A stretch of 64,000 nucleotides of DNA from Grammothele lineata. Taxonomy: Eukaryota > Basidiomycota > Agaricomycetes > Polyporales > Polyporaceae. This document shows positions 13,130-25,144 of this stretch, piece after piece. The DNA is taken from the NCBI GenBank assembly GCA_002150815.3, contig NDFF03000093.1, positions 62,001 to 126,000 of the forward strand, read 5' to 3'. The position numbers and the translations under genes were made by a program. Below the pieces are notes generated by a model. It worked only from the letters and a program-made list of their open reading frames with translations. It ran no database searches and had not been told where the DNA came from. How positions within the stretch are numbered: position 1 is the stretch's first letter; each line of letters opens with the position of its first letter.

Positions 13130-13951
13130 TCAGACCCGTGCAATGAGCTCTCCGTTGAGCATGGTGAACCACGCGTCCTCGTCCGCGCCCCACTTGCGCC
13201 ACATCTTAGCCACCTTCTCCAGCCCCTCCTGGGTATACACGCCGTGCTTGACTGCCGTCGACGCGAAGTTTGACAACAACGTGCGGTCCGCCCACATCCC
13301 GCTCCACCACACCCGCTCCTCCGGCGTCGAGTAGCACGACGCGCTAGCAGACGACGTCAAGCTCTCGGCGGTGAAACCGGCCGCCTTCGCCCAGACGTGC
13401 AACCTGCGGCCCGCGTCGGGCTCGCCACCGTTGGCGCGGACGACCTCGCCGTATTTTTGCAGCCAGTCGTCCATGCCCTCGACGGGCGGCCACCAAACGG
13501 TGGTAGACCAGTCGGTGTCGCGGGCCGCGACGATCCCGCCGGGCTTGGCGACACGGCGCATCTCGCGCAGGACTTGAACGGGGTCGCCGACGTGGTGGAG
13601 GACCTGGTGGGCGTACACGACGTCAAAGGACGCGTCTGGGAAGGGCAGCGCGAGCGCATCGCCCTCGATGAAGGTGACGTTTTTGGCACCACGGGCCGCG
13701 GCGTGCTCCCGGGCGATGTCGACGACTGACCCGCGGTCACAACCAGTGACATGCCCGTCTGGCACGTAGGTCGCGATGTCGGTAGTTATGGCCCCAGGGC
13801 CACAGCCCACATCGAGGACGGCCATGCTCGGCTTGAGGTACGGGAGGAGGAAGGCGGCGGAATTTTTGGCGGTGTGCCACGTATGGGACCGCAGGACGGA
13901 CTCGTGGTGGCCGTTAGTGTAGACGGCTGCTCCACGTCGTTCTTGGGACAT
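13130..13951 (-). CDS. Class I SAM-dependent methyltransferase
   Basis: Single-exon gene of 273 residues, from ATG at 13951 to TGA at 13130. The class I methyltransferase SAM-binding loop VLDVGCGPG is at residues 45-53, followed by GCDRGSVVDIAREHAAARGA (acidic ribose-binding end of beta-2), EGDALALPFPDASFDVVYAH and VLREMRRVAKPGG, the UbiE/COQ5-like pattern of motifs I-IV. No signal peptide is seen, so it is probably cytosolic. The acceptor substrate cannot be told from sequence. It lies between AFR-1 and the DUF6535 gene and is intronless, unlike its neighbours. It could O-, N- or C-methylate a product of the reductases, but this rests only on proximity. Confidence 0.88.
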   Translation of the reverse strand: MSQERRGAAVYTNGHHESVLRSHTWHTAKNSAAFLLPYLKPSMAVLDVGCGPGAITTDIATYVPDGHVTGCDRGSVVDIAREHAAARGAKNVTFIEGDALALPFPDASFDVVYAHQVLHHVGDPVQVLREMRRVAKPGGIVAARDTDWSTTVWWPPVEGMDDWLQKYGEVVRANGGEPDAGRRLHVWAKAAGFTAESLTSSASASCYSTPEERVWWSGMWADRTLLSNFASTAVKHGVYTQEGLEKVAKMWRKWGADEDAWFTMLNGELIARV

Positions 13952-14448
13952 GGTTACTTTGTGTAGTCTAGATCTGTCTTGTATGATCGATTGTACGCGT
14001 TAGTTAGATCACAGAAGTACAATGGTGATTCAACACACCTGGGCCTGGAAAAGGTCGTTTCAGTGGGACAAAACTAGTCAGGATACGACGAAGGGCTCCG
14101 TAGGGTATTATATACGCACCACCAGACCCAGAGTCGAGTCATCCTAGGTAGAGAAGAGGCTGATGACGATAGAAGCCGAAGCCATGGTTCTCGGCCAGTG
14201 GTGGGATAGGACAAGAAGGTTAGGCGCCGGTACTTACGTCGGCGTCGTTACATATTGCGACTTCCACGGCATTCTCACAACGACATCGCGGCAAGCTCCA
14301 GGGCAGGAGGATGATCGCCTCCTCGCGTGCGGTCTCGTACTACCAGGGGGAAGGACTCACTGGGACTCGTTAGTCGAAAAAAGAAGCTGCAATCCACGTA
14401 ATCGAACATACACCCAAGTTCGTCTCCCATCTCATCAGCCTACTCAGC
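13952..14448. other. Methyltransferase promoter and 3' flank of the DUF6535 gene
   Basis: About 500 bp between two minus-strand genes. A TATATA-like string (about 14110-14116) lies about 160 bp upstream of the methyltransferase ATG. The second copy of the 30-bp repeat is at 14371-14400. No gene is seen. Confidence 0.45.
14371..14400. repeat. Dispersed 30-bp repeat, copy B
   Basis: Partner of 12391-12420, same orientation, two differences over 30 bases. The next dozen bases are only loosely similar. Confidence 0.6.
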
Positions 14449-16853
14449 CTACTTCGTCGGGCTCTTCTCATCCGGCCACACTTCACCCATGGTGCTAGTA
14501 TACGACCTAAGCACCCCCACCCGCTCCGCATACTTATCCGCCCAGAAGCGCTCCCCAGTCTTCGTCGCCTCCGCTTCGAGCGCGCCCAGCACCATCCTCT
14601 CCATCGCATCCACAAACACCCTCGGAACGAGGCCCACTCTTAAGCTCACTCGTAATTCTGTCGTCTCCTCTTCGTCTCCGCGTACGTTTCCGTGACTGCT
14701 GCTGGCACGCATGGCGTCCTCGAGGAGGAGCCCCACGACGTCGTGTAGCGGTTGCGCGTACACGTCGGTGTTCCACGGCCGCGCCGCGAGGAGAGCAGCA
14801 AGTGTGCGGAGAGCTCTCCTTGCGCTCCGTCGAATGCGCGCGTCGTCGTTGGGGCTGAGGTCGGTCAGCGTCGCGCGGGCGGTGCATAGAAGCAGGACGT
14901 GTAGGGTGGAGAGGTAGCGCAAGAATGGGTCGGGAGGAGGGTCTTGAGGTGGCGCAGAGGAGGAAGAGGGGGTGATTGGTGGGCTGTCGATGAGACAGGT
15001 GCAGGACTTGGCAAGTGTGAGGAGGTGCTGTTCAGCCGCGACAGCGACTGAGAAGGGGTCATGTCAATGGGAAGGACAGACATGTTCCAGAAGCACAGGA
15101 ACTCACCCAGGCGCACCCCGTTCCCAAGCTTGACCTGCCGCATATCCGACCACGTCAGCACCTGCGCGAGCACCCTAAACGCCAAATCGCCCCCGCCCAA
15201 CTCCTCATCATGCAGCGCCGCCCGCGCCAGCGTCGCAAGCAGCGCGTCGCTCCTCCCCACGTCCTCCGACGCGCCCGCAAAGCACAAATACCGATCTACG
15301 TCCCCCACCGCCCTCTTCCACTCCGCGCCCCTCTGCCCGCGCTCGACCGTCAAGAGCGCGAGGAGCACCGTCGCCCACACGCTCCCCTCTGGCCTCCCGG
15401 GGCCGCTGAGGGGCGGGGCATGATGCGGGCCCCAATGGCGCACGTTGAGCGCGTGCACGCGCGCGAAGACGTGCGCGACGCTCGCGGCGCGGAGGTCTGC
15501 GCAGCATGCGGGCGCGGCGGCCGCGAGGAAGGCGGGGCTGAGCGTCGTGCCGTACGCGCCTGCGAGCATGCAGACGTCGAGCCGCTCGCCGGAGGTGCGT
15601 AAAGCGTGATGCTCGCGTCCGCGCCAGGAGAGGGTGCTGCGGGGGTGGCAGAGGAGGAAGTCGGCTAGGCGTTCGAAGTGGAGGAGAAAGGCGCGCAGGC
15701 GGGGGCGCTTGTGTTGGGGAGTGCGCGGGGACCAGGCGAGGGCGCGGATGAGGCGAGAGACAGGGCCATGTACGCGGTGGAGGAGGGCGCGAATCTTCTG
15801 GGCGATGCGAAAGACGGTGAAGGATTGTGGGGAGAGGTAGCTGCAGTCGTTCCGGAATGTGGGGAAGATGGTGGTGACGATGGTGAAGGTAAATAAGATA
15901 CCGATGAGAACTGACGCAACGATCGCAACCGTGGGGTGGAGGTTCCATAGGAGGACGAGCAGACCGGCGAAGAAAAGCACGAGCGCAAGTTGGAGGAGAA
16001 TCGGCAGGACAGCCACAATCTCCGCTACGTGCCATGTAGTGAGATTGTCTAGGCGCTGTTGGCGTAATCGGGCGATCTCCCGAGAGGTTCCAGATAAACC
16101 AGCACTGTACTCGTTCAGCCATTGCTTGACCATGATGCCTATGGACGCGGAGGATAGACTACAGATGAGACTGGAGAACCAAAGAACATTCAGCCAGATT
16201 GCAAAGCGTGGAGGCCGAACGGTGGTGACATCGTTCTCAACGGCAGCTGAGTGCGTAGAGTTGATGAACTGCCCGTGAACTGAGAAGCTGTTCAGCTGCG
16301 CCGAGATTTGTTGCAGCACGGTCAGAACAGGGTCTTGTGGAGGCGAGGGCTGGAGGAGCGGGTATGATTGGACGTTGAAAGCGGTGAGGATGGCTGAAAA
16401 CAAGCCAGCCTGTGTAGGGTGATATTGTCAGGCGATGGAGTGGAAAGATGCTATGTTCCAACGGGACTGACATAGACGAGGAGAGTATCGATTTCCGCGT
16501 TCCAGCGCTTCACCATCTCATCACTGTAACTCTTGATGACGTCTGCAGTACGAGACCACGCTTCTGCCTTCTGCTCCTCCGTATATTGATGCGTAGACGA
16601 TTTCCAGAGCTCCTAAGTTCAATCTAAATTGGGTTCGAACGAGTACGAAGATAAACATCGTAGTCGCACCGTTACTCACCCTTACGGTTGGGATGCTCCA
16701 GGGGAGGTCAGGTTCTTCGGTTTCCAAGTACGTCTTGGTGTTGTCTGTGCCTTCATCGTGCGGATGGTGTATTTGATCCTCACTGAGGGGGAGGTTACTG
16801 GAACTGTAGGTCGCAGGAACAGCGGTGGATCGGGGATCATTGAGGGGCTCCAT
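14449..16853 (-). CDS. DUF6535 domain membrane protein
   Basis: Four exons, complement(14449..15047, 15107..16409, 16472..16612, 16680..16853), which sum in frame to 738 residues. The N-terminal domain contains LWKS, then EMVKRWNAEIDTLLVY, and AGLFSAILTAFNVQSY across intron 2, the signature of Agaricomycete DUF6535 proteins. Hydrophobic helices follow: FAIWLNVLWFSSLICSLSSA and, after an acidic/arginine linker, IVAVLPILLQLALVLFFAGL and VAIVASVLIGILFTFTIV. The long C-terminal half is soluble, Ala/Arg-rich and poorly conserved. The function of the family is unknown. The last intron is needed: reading through it shifts the frame. Several long antisense frames here are artefacts of the high GC content. 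Confidence 0.85.
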
Positions 16854-17347
16854 GACGATAGTAAGACCGTCAAGAGCAATCCCGGCAGACTATATGCATC
16901 CTTGTACGCGATGATCTTCTTGGGGCAGAGGTGATTAGGTTCCTGTTGGTGGGTATACGGCGGGCTAGTGCATACTTTGTGCGCACTATCGTGTCGGACA
17001 GGCTGTGAGAGGATTTACAGCTTGTCAACGCTTCGCGCGTTCCGTTGAGCCCGCGGCACCGCCCTCTACAGCTTTCCGCCAGGATCTCCGCAGGTCCTCG
17101 TGCTATCCATATCAGTACTCTTGAGTGGGTGTAGTTGATAGCCAGATGTAACGTGAGCCCAGCCAGAGCAGACCAGATGGAGGGCAGTGGAGAGTTGAGC
17201 AGCCGTGTCCGATTCGAACGGAAGTCGGCCTGGGGGGACGGGCGCTTGTCTGGAGCCAGTGAGATTGAGTCAGACTGTCAGACGCAGCAGCCTTTCGTCC
17301 TCTCCTCCTCCCTCTCCTCCTCCCTCTCCTTCCTGGTTCTTACGCTC
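16854..17347. other. Divergent promoter region, DUF6535 gene / LYS4
   Basis: About 500 bp separating two divergent genes. A strongly pyrimidine-biased stretch of CTCCTC-type repeats lies at about 17299-17335, immediately before the LYS4 ATG, and is a plausible 5' leader or initiator tract. No further gene is seen. Confidence 0.5.
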
Positions 17348-19902
17348 ATGCGTATCCCAGCAAAATGGACGGCTAGGTGCCTCTTGCGCTCCCGCGGCTT
17401 CGCGACGACTTCCAGCCCTCCCCGCGTCCCCCAGACGGTCATCGAGAAGGTCGTCCAGCGGTATGCAGTCGACCACCCTGCAGGAAAGGCGGTCAAGGCC
17501 GGGGACTATGTCATGATCCGTCCGGAGCACGTTATGACGCATGATAACACGGGTCCGGTTATCTCCAAGTGAGTTCTGCCTTACGAGTCGAGTCTGCTTC
17601 ATACGGGGAACATCAAGCCGTGCACATGGAGGGATTGATGAGCTCTCCTCGTACCGTCGTTTTATCTTCAAAACGTGTGCGCTCTTTTTATGACAATGTT
17701 CAATCCCACATACGCTACATTCCTCTCTGCGGGTGCTATACGCGACGTATTGCAGGCGTTGTGGACTCCACTTTGCGCGCGCCGATGTCTTTTCCGTGCA
17801 CTCGGTGGGACCTACGAACATTGTGCAGGCAGCGTAATGTCTTGCCTGTCATATTCATTCTCAACGTCCCTTGCTCATTGCGTTTATCCTGAGAGCAAGA
17901 ACATTGACAATGCATTACTCCTAGGTTCAAGTCCATCGGCGCGACGCGCATACACAACCCGAAGCAACTAGTCTTCACCCTCGACCATGACGTCCAGAAC
18001 AAGTCCGCCAAGAATCTAGCGAAGTACACGTCCATCGAGGCGTTCGCCCGACAACACGGTGTCGACTTCTATCCTGCGGGTCGCGGCATTGGTCACCAAA
18101 TCCTCGTCGAAGAAGGCTACGCATTCCCCCACACCCTCACCGTCGCCAGCGATAGCCATAGTAACATGTATGGCGGTATCGGATGCGTCGGCACGCCTAT
18201 CGTTCGCACCGACGCGGCTGCACTCTGGGCTACAGGCAAGACGTGGTGGCAGGTTCCGCGGATGATCAAGGTCGAGCTCAAGGGCAAACTCGCTCCCGGA
18301 GTCACCGGTAAAGACGTCATTGTCGCGCTTTGCGGCTACTTCAACAAGGACGAGGTCCTCAACGGCGCTATTGAGTTCACGGGCGAGGGCGTTGCGACGT
18401 TGTCCGTCGACGAACGCCTGACGATCGCGAATATGACCACGGAGTGGGGCGCGCTTGCGGGTGTGTTCCCCGTGGATGATGTCACGTTGGCCTGGTACGA
18501 GCGCGCGCTGAAGCGTCTCGACCTCCGTACGTTCTCGTCTCCCGACCTCGCCTCGTCGATCCCTCCACCACCAGAGCACCCTCGGATCAACCGCGCCCGG
18601 CTCGATGCACTTCGTGCGACAAACCTCCACTCCGACCCCGACGCGTCGTACGCCTCACATCTCGTTCTGGACCTCGCGACCCTCGTCCCCCATGTCTCTG
18701 GCCCGAACAGCGTGAAGGTCTCTACCCCACTGCCTGCCCTGGAGCAACAGCGAATCCCCATCAACAAGGCCTACCTCCTCAGCTGTACAAACGCGCGCGC
18801 TTCCGACATCTCCGCAGCGGCCTCCATCCTACGCGGACGCAAGATCGCTCCCAACGTCGAATTCTACGTCGCGGCAGCGAGCTCCGAGGTCCAGCTCGAT
18901 GCGGAGCGTCGCGGTGATTGGGAGACCCTCGTCCTCGCAGGTGCGAAGCCGCTTCCTGCCGGTTGCGGGCCGTGTATCGGGCTTGGTGTTGGCCTGCTGG
19001 AGGACGGTGAGGTCGGGATCAGCGCGACGAACCGGAACTACAAGGGCCGCATGGGCAGCCCGAACGCCCAAGCGTACCTCGCCTCTCCCGCAGTCGTCGC
19101 CGCAAGCGCGCTCAAGGGTTACATCGCCTCACCCGACGCGCTCGACTCGCTCCCTACATCGACTACGCCGACGTTCTCGCTTGCGACCCCCTCTTCCCAG
19201 GCTAGTACTGACGGCGCCGTCACCGCGGACGAGCCCGCGCTTGAGGGCTTCCCGCGGACGTTCGCGGGCCCGCTTCTCTTCGTGCCGCAGGACAACGTGA
19301 ACACGGACGCGCTCTACCCGGGCAAGTACACGTACCAAGACGACATCACGCTCGCGCGCCAAGCCGAAGTCGTGATGGAGAACTACGACCCGTCCTTCGC
19401 CGCGCTCGTCGCCTCCCTCCGCGCCTCGCAGACCTCCAACCCCAACGCCGACTCTGAAGAGGAAGGGGTGAAGCGCGGGGTGGTGCTCGTAGCGGGGTAC
19501 AACTTCGGCACGGGCTCGTCGCGCGAGCAGGCTGCGACGGCGCTCAAGGCCGCGGGCGTGCCGCTCGTGCTCGCGGGCTCGTTCGGGGATATCTTCAAGC
19601 GGAATGCGATCAACAACGGGTTGGTGTGCGTCGAGGCGCCAGAGCTCGTCGCGGAGCTCACGGAGCGGTACGCGAAGGGCGGGAAGCGCGGCGCTGGGGG
19701 TGTTGATGGGGAGTTGACGGTGAATAAGGGGCATGCAGTGGAGGTGAAGGTCGTGGAGGGCAGGTTGGAGGTGGCATGGCCGGAGGGGAAGAAGACGACG
19801 TACGCGATCGGGAAGGTGGGCGCGAGCGTGCAGGAGTTGTGGCTCTGCGGTGGGTTGGAGGGTTACGTGCTCAAGTCCATCAAGGACGCGCCCGCGGTGT
19901 AG
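17348..19902 (+). CDS. LYS4: Homoaconitase, mitochondrial (lysine biosynthesis)
   Basis: Two exons (17348..17568, 17925..19902) giving 732 residues. The Arg/Ser-rich N-terminus (MRIPAKWTARCLLRSRGFAT) looks like a mitochondrial presequence. Aconitase-superfamily motifs follow: RPEHVMTHDNTGPVISKFKS spans the intron, then YPAGRGIGHQILVEEGYAFP, SDSHSNMYGG, and the 4Fe-4S cysteines at about C361 (LLSCTN) and C421/C424 (CGPC). The swivel domain has GYNFGTGSSREQA and LAGSFGDIFKRNAINNGL. The subgroup features and length fit homoaconitase rather than aconitase or isopropylmalate isomerase. The enzyme acts at the homocitrate/homoisocitrate isomerisation step of the alpha-aminoadipate route. The single intron (356 nt) is unusually long for this window. 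The gene lies between A-T-R reductases, which may be chance. Confidence 0.93.
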
Positions 19903-20055
19903 GGGCGGAGCACCTTTCGATCTAGACGGACGCGAAAAGTATTGTACATTATGTGCGGCGTGAAGACTAATGCTAAGGAATCACAGACGCAAGGGCGACT
20001 ACGCGTGTGTTTGACAGTGCGGATGACACCCAGCCATCGTCAGCGTGACAGGATC

Positions 20056-23000
20056 TCAAGGCTTCTCTTCAATATGCCCCACCCTAATCCAGAACTCCAC
20101 ATACTTCATCGCGTCCTCAGCACACAGAAGTCCCACCTCCGCCAACGCTTGAGAAGCCTGCACCGCGCGGTCGGTCCTCAACGCAATACTCGCCCCGCCT
20201 AAGCCCGCACTCCGGAAGAAAGCGAGCAGGCTGTGCGCTGCGTCGTGTTGCATATTGGAGGCCTTGATGGAAGCGGCAGCGGAGGCTTCGACGCGCGCGA
20301 GCCAGTCCCCGTATGGGACGACGTCCAGGCCGAGCCGAGTAGCGATGGGTCGGAATATGGTGTCCCAGGGAACGGGCCAGGGTGAGACCAAGTGCAGCAC
20401 GGGTTCGTCGCTGGCGATAATTTCTTGAAGTGCTGCAGCGACGACGTCGACGGGTACCCAAGTGAGAGGCTGTAGACCATCCGTGGCGTTGGTCAGAAAA
20501 GACAAGCTTCCCACGAGCAGTGGATGGACAGACCTGATCGCGCGATGGGATGTAGCCCAGCCGCTGGCTCGTTTTGACCAGCGTAGGTACCCATTCGGAC
20601 GTGCTCCAGCCGCCTGTTCGCTGATCACCACTAACCTGACCCACACGCACGGATATCGTCCGTAGGCCCGTTTGCTCCGCGGCACGACGGAAGAGCTGCT
20701 CCGCGACCCACTTGCTCTCGGGGTAGCCGCCTCCAAGCGCTAGTTGAGGAGGAAGGTCGAGCGTCTCGGGTGCTGGTTCCGGCTCCGCGTAGTCTATAGT
20801 GAGGATGGGCGTAAGTAATGTGCTAGTTCACATCGAACTTCGGAATCTCTCACTTCGTAGAACGCCCACAGAGCTGACGAAAAGCACTCGCGGTCCTCCC
20901 GGGACGGCTGAAGCGACGGCAAGGTCGATGAGGTTCCGGCAGCCAGAGATGAGTGGCTCGAAGGAAGGAAGCGAGACGTTGAAGTCGACGCGCCAGCCTT
21001 GGAGAATGAGTCAGTGCCGTAGTGTCGTCGTGTTACTGCGGCACATACCGTTATGAATGATCTGCGTAACGTTCGTTCTGATCTGGTTTGCAAGTTGAAG
21101 CCTTAAGCCGACGTTACCCCTAATGAGAGAATGGAACGTACTTCTTCGTATACAGCGTCTTGGATATCTAGCCGCGATTTCGCCAGATCAGCCTCCAGAA
21201 GCGATAGCTTCCGACTAGATAGTAATGATTCGTCTAGACCCCATAATTGGAACGCCTCCTTCGACCGCGCTTCCAGAGACTTCGTGGACCCGAGTGGTCG
21301 TCGGTTCAGCGCGTAAACTCGAGCGACGTCCGATCGTTCCAAGAGCTGAGCTAGAAGATGGGAACCGAGGCGTCCCGTGGTCCCCGTGACGAGCACAGTC
21401 TCTGACTTGTCGTTGGAATCTGGTGCGTGTGCTACATTCTCCTGGCGCCTAGGACCGACGTCCTCCAGCCCGAAGGTGTATTTCTCGAGGAGCGCCCGCA
21501 TGCGCCCCGCCGTGTCAACTTCCTTGTTAGAAGCGTCTCCTTGGTTCGCTCCAGACTCCTTCAAGGCAGCTCTCGAAATGTATAACGCGAGTGAAGAAAT
21601 GGTTGGGTGGGTGTAGACGAAGTTCGACGGGATTTCATGGACGTTGACGGTGGACGCAGAACGCAGCCCGTGAGTGATCGAGTTCCGGATCCATGTCGCT
21701 TGTAGGCTACATTCTGGAAGTAAGCAACGCGTATTCGATGCATAGTATCACGAATTGGCTTACCTGTCACATCCTTCTAAGAATATATCTTCCTCGTCTG
21801 CCAGCTTCTCGTTCTTCATGACACCTCTGATCAGCTCCCCAATGTAGGCAACAGTAGCGTCCGCGGACCAGTCGCGCGGTGGGGGGAAGTTCGTCTGCGA
21901 GGACTGTTTCACGCGCGCGTACATCGCCTCGATCTCGTCTTCGTACGCTGCCAAACAAACCTGCCGCCTTGGCGTGCCCTTCGCAGTGTATTCCAGAGGC
22001 TTCTCAGGATTGTTCACGATGATCGTTTCCTTGAAGATGCGAGAGTGGGCGGGTGCGTAGGCGTTCATCTTCTCTACGGATGGCCTATGGCCGATACGGG
22101 GACATTGATTGGTATTCGCGAGCATAAAATCCTGAGCGTAACTCACCAAATCTGGTTGCGAAATGCTTCCAACCTCGATTCGTCGAGCGGGACAAACTGT
22201 TCGGTAGGCTGCACGAGGATCCCGTTCTGGAATCGTCCGCGCCCAAACATGAGACACGCGTAGACGCAGGGGTCTTGCAGCAAAATCGTCTCTGCCGAGG
22301 CGGCGTTCAGTCAACGACGGGCATAGAACGGAGCAATCATACGCACCGAGAGGTGCGGGGTTTGTCTTTTCCCCGGTCGAGAGCATCAGCTGGTCATCTG
22401 CGCGCCCAAAGACGCGGAAGAGGTGCGGCTTTGACGGGTGCTGTTGAAGGAGGTCGCTAGTCGCGTACGCGGGGCGACCGTTGAACGTCATGTTGAAGAC
22501 ATTCGGAGACATCGTTGGGGAGTCCTATTTTGGCGCGCTGAGTAGAGTGAAAGCCCAGTCGAAGATCCAGAAAACCTACGCAAGCGATAGGCTCGAAGAT
22601 GCCTGGCTGACCCTCTTGCGGAATGAGGTACGCGTCTATGTGGCCTGACATTTCGAACCAGTCCCATTCAGACTTATCCATTGTGTCGGGATTGGGAATG
22701 AGGCGGACAAGCGTGCCTATTTCTGTCCTATTCAATTAACGTGAGTCAGATTTAGCGTCTGATATAATTCAATTGTTGAACTTACGAGCCGTAGAAGGGC
22801 ACAAGTGCGACACCCTCCGCGGTGAGGCGGTCCCCTATCTGTTTGTTCATAGGTGCCCCGGCGTAGATGATGGCACGTAACTTCTTGATCTTCTCAACGT
22901 TCGTGGGATCCTGAGCCCATGCTTCGACGAAAGCAGGAACACAAAACAGCATCTCGCTGTCTGTCGCCGTCCATGACTCGAGGAACGCTTCTGGAGATGG

Positions 23001-24140
23001 AACGACTGGCGGATTGCTCGGTTTGAACATCGTCCACACGAGACCAGTGTGGAGCTGTTCGGAAACTGTCAGAGAATTCCTGGAGGTAGTGAAGGGCGGC
23101 ACTCACAGTCCAAGTGATCATCAATGAGCCCATGCCATCTGGGTTCGATTCGTTGGCGAGTGTCTAAATGTATGCATAGCAGGGAGCTTACGGAACATCG
23201 GGTTGGCCTGGCCGCCGACGCGAACGCCGCACATATCAACCTCCCCATAATCTACCAAAAGTTTAGATGGCTCGTCTGCGCGACGGATGTGCCACTCACA
23301 GAAGAACGTTCCCCATTGCCTAAAATGTTTGTCAAGGAACCTGACAGGCTTCGGGAAGGCGGTGGATCCTGTAGAGTTGGCACACCGTGAGAATCGCGAA
23401 GATCAACCTCGAGGTGTAAAGTGCATACTGACCCGACGAGTGCATGATAATGCATGTCTTCATCTCCGCGACGGGACCCATCGGAACAAGTGCGCCATCT
23501 TCATCATCGCCATATATATCTTCGAACAACGGCATCGGGAGAAGCTCAAATCCTCTTCCTTCCTTCTCCAGTATCTCGTTAGCTTGACATGCAAGACGCT
23601 GCATGGCCGGGTCCGCGCTGACAAACATCCTCGTAACATTTGTCTTCATGGCAAGATGAGCGACCGCAATGGCCGAGTTACGTGTCGAGATGGGAAAGGG
23701 GGTGACACCGAGGTACATGAGACCGATGAGGAAAGTGAAGAATGTGATGGAGTCTATACAGGACGATGAGGATAGGATAACGCCGGCCTTTGGGAACACG
23801 TACCGGAAGTCGCAAGAATGCCAACAACATTGGGCTCCGCATCGCTATTCTGACGTAGCCGTTGCGCATAGTCATCCGTAAGGTGGATCAAGTAAGGGTA
23901 GGCGAACGTTCCTGCCCTACGAATAGCGCGGAAGACTTCAGGGTAACGTAATATGTGCTGTTGCTTCTCATCATCAGCATACACAAAGACAGGATGTCGG
24001 GCACTGTGTTCGGCGTGAAATCGGAAGACTTCGGGGATTGTAAGGGAAGCGTTGATCCCGGGGGGCCGAAATGTCTTGCTATTGGCGCCTTGAATGGCGG
24101 TAATCTGGGGATTGTAAAATCCGAGGACGTCGGAGGGCAT
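20056..24140 (-). CDS. A-T-R adenylate-forming reductase (NRPS-like), paralogue 2
   Basis: Multi-exon paralogue of AFR-1. I chose the ATG at 24140 (MPSDVLGFYNPQIT) because it aligns with the starts of AFR-1 and AFR-3; an in-frame ATG at 24185 would add about 15 residues. Adenylation domain: HSSG joined by an intron to STAFP, IYAGAPMNKQIGDRL and FYGSTEIGTL, the last joined by splicing. Thiolation domain: GCDSLQAT is restored by the intron near 21735-21775, so the phosphopantetheine serine is intact. Reductase domain: VTGTTGRLGSHLLAQLLERS (about 21390) and VDFNVSLPSFEPL. The stop is at 20056. Core motifs are almost identical to AFR-1, suggesting similar chemistry and possibly a similar substrate. 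No lesion was seen in the exons traced. Confidence 0.87.
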
Positions 24141-25144
24141 CGTCGGTACGAAGGCACGAGAGGGAGACAAGGAAGCTACTGACATCGATTTTTCGCTCGT
24201 GCAAGGTATATATACCGCCAGCACGTCGACGGCAATCACACAGTCTAGAAGAGAGCAGGAAATGTCAGCAGATCACGCACGATAATGCGCGACTACTCAC
24301 CAGTAATAAGGGGTATCAGAATCCAGGCTCTCTACGATCGACGTAACGAATTATTGGAGACATTTTGCCGACGAAATCGGACTCGTTCAACCGGGCTAGA
24401 CATGAAGAACTCGACGAACGGAAAATTTCTTTGACAATTTCCCTTGTTGTCCGTGGAGATCGGTCGGGGCAAGGATACGCACTCTCATGTGATACGGCAT
24501 GGCCGAGAATTTTGACGTGCTAGTGGTAGCGTGGAGCTGCGATCACAGACATCTTCAGCGCCGCTGTTCGAGCCAGGAGTCCGAGTCTCGCATATTGAGC
24601 GGTGAAGATGCCACGCAGTCAAACGTCAAACTCGCTGCTCGTGCGGTGGTCTATTCGGCTAATATTCGCGTTGTAAGTAAGTACTTCGAAGCTTCAACGA
24701 GCGATGAGTGAAGTAGACGTGGCACCGGCTCACCTCTATGCTAGCAGGCTCTTGAAGTTCAGATTCCCTACGACGGCCGTGGCTCCGAGCCAGCGCAGAG
24801 ATCAAAGGCTAACTTCAAGTCACTCCGTTACGTCACAGTTGAGTTCAGGGCAGGGCGCCTGTTGTTGACCCGGAGTAAGTAGCACGGCGCTTGACTGTGG
24901 ACACTAGAACAAGTACTACAAACTGGTTGTAACAAGTCATTGGCGCTGATTAGTGAAAGCGACAAGTAGACAGATCTGGGGCAAATCAAGGAGGAACGTG
25001 CTGATACAAAAATTGATGTTCATTCTGTAAACCCAAGTGAACACGAAGAGTCATTCGAGTGGTCTAGACCTGCCTAGACAATAAGTAGATTGTAGAGTAC
25101 TTATACACACGACCAAGAGAAATGTGTTCGTTGTGGGAGGCTAT
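24141..25144. other. AFR-2 promoter / AFR-3 3' flank
   Basis: About 1 kb between two genes transcribed in the same (minus) direction. It holds the AFR-2 TATA-like box at 24207-24214. No coding or RNA gene is recognised; the open frame at 24499-24711 (+) has no recognisable motif. Confidence 0.5.
24207..24214 (-). promoter_or_regulatory. TATATATA box of AFR-2
   Basis: An eight-base alternating TA string 67-74 bp upstream of the AFR-2 start at 24140, read on the minus strand. It also supports the 24140 start over the ATG at 24185, which would leave only about 22 bp to the box. Confidence 0.55.

Noticed and set aside
14163..14498. Open frame of 111 codons on the plus strand between methyltransferase and DUF6535 gene
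   Set aside because: No recognisable domain; it runs into the 3' end of the DUF6535 gene and contains the 30-bp repeat.
15208..16122. 304-codon open frame on the minus strand
   Set aside because: Shifted-frame shadow of the DUF6535 gene, with Arg/Pro-rich composition and no motif.
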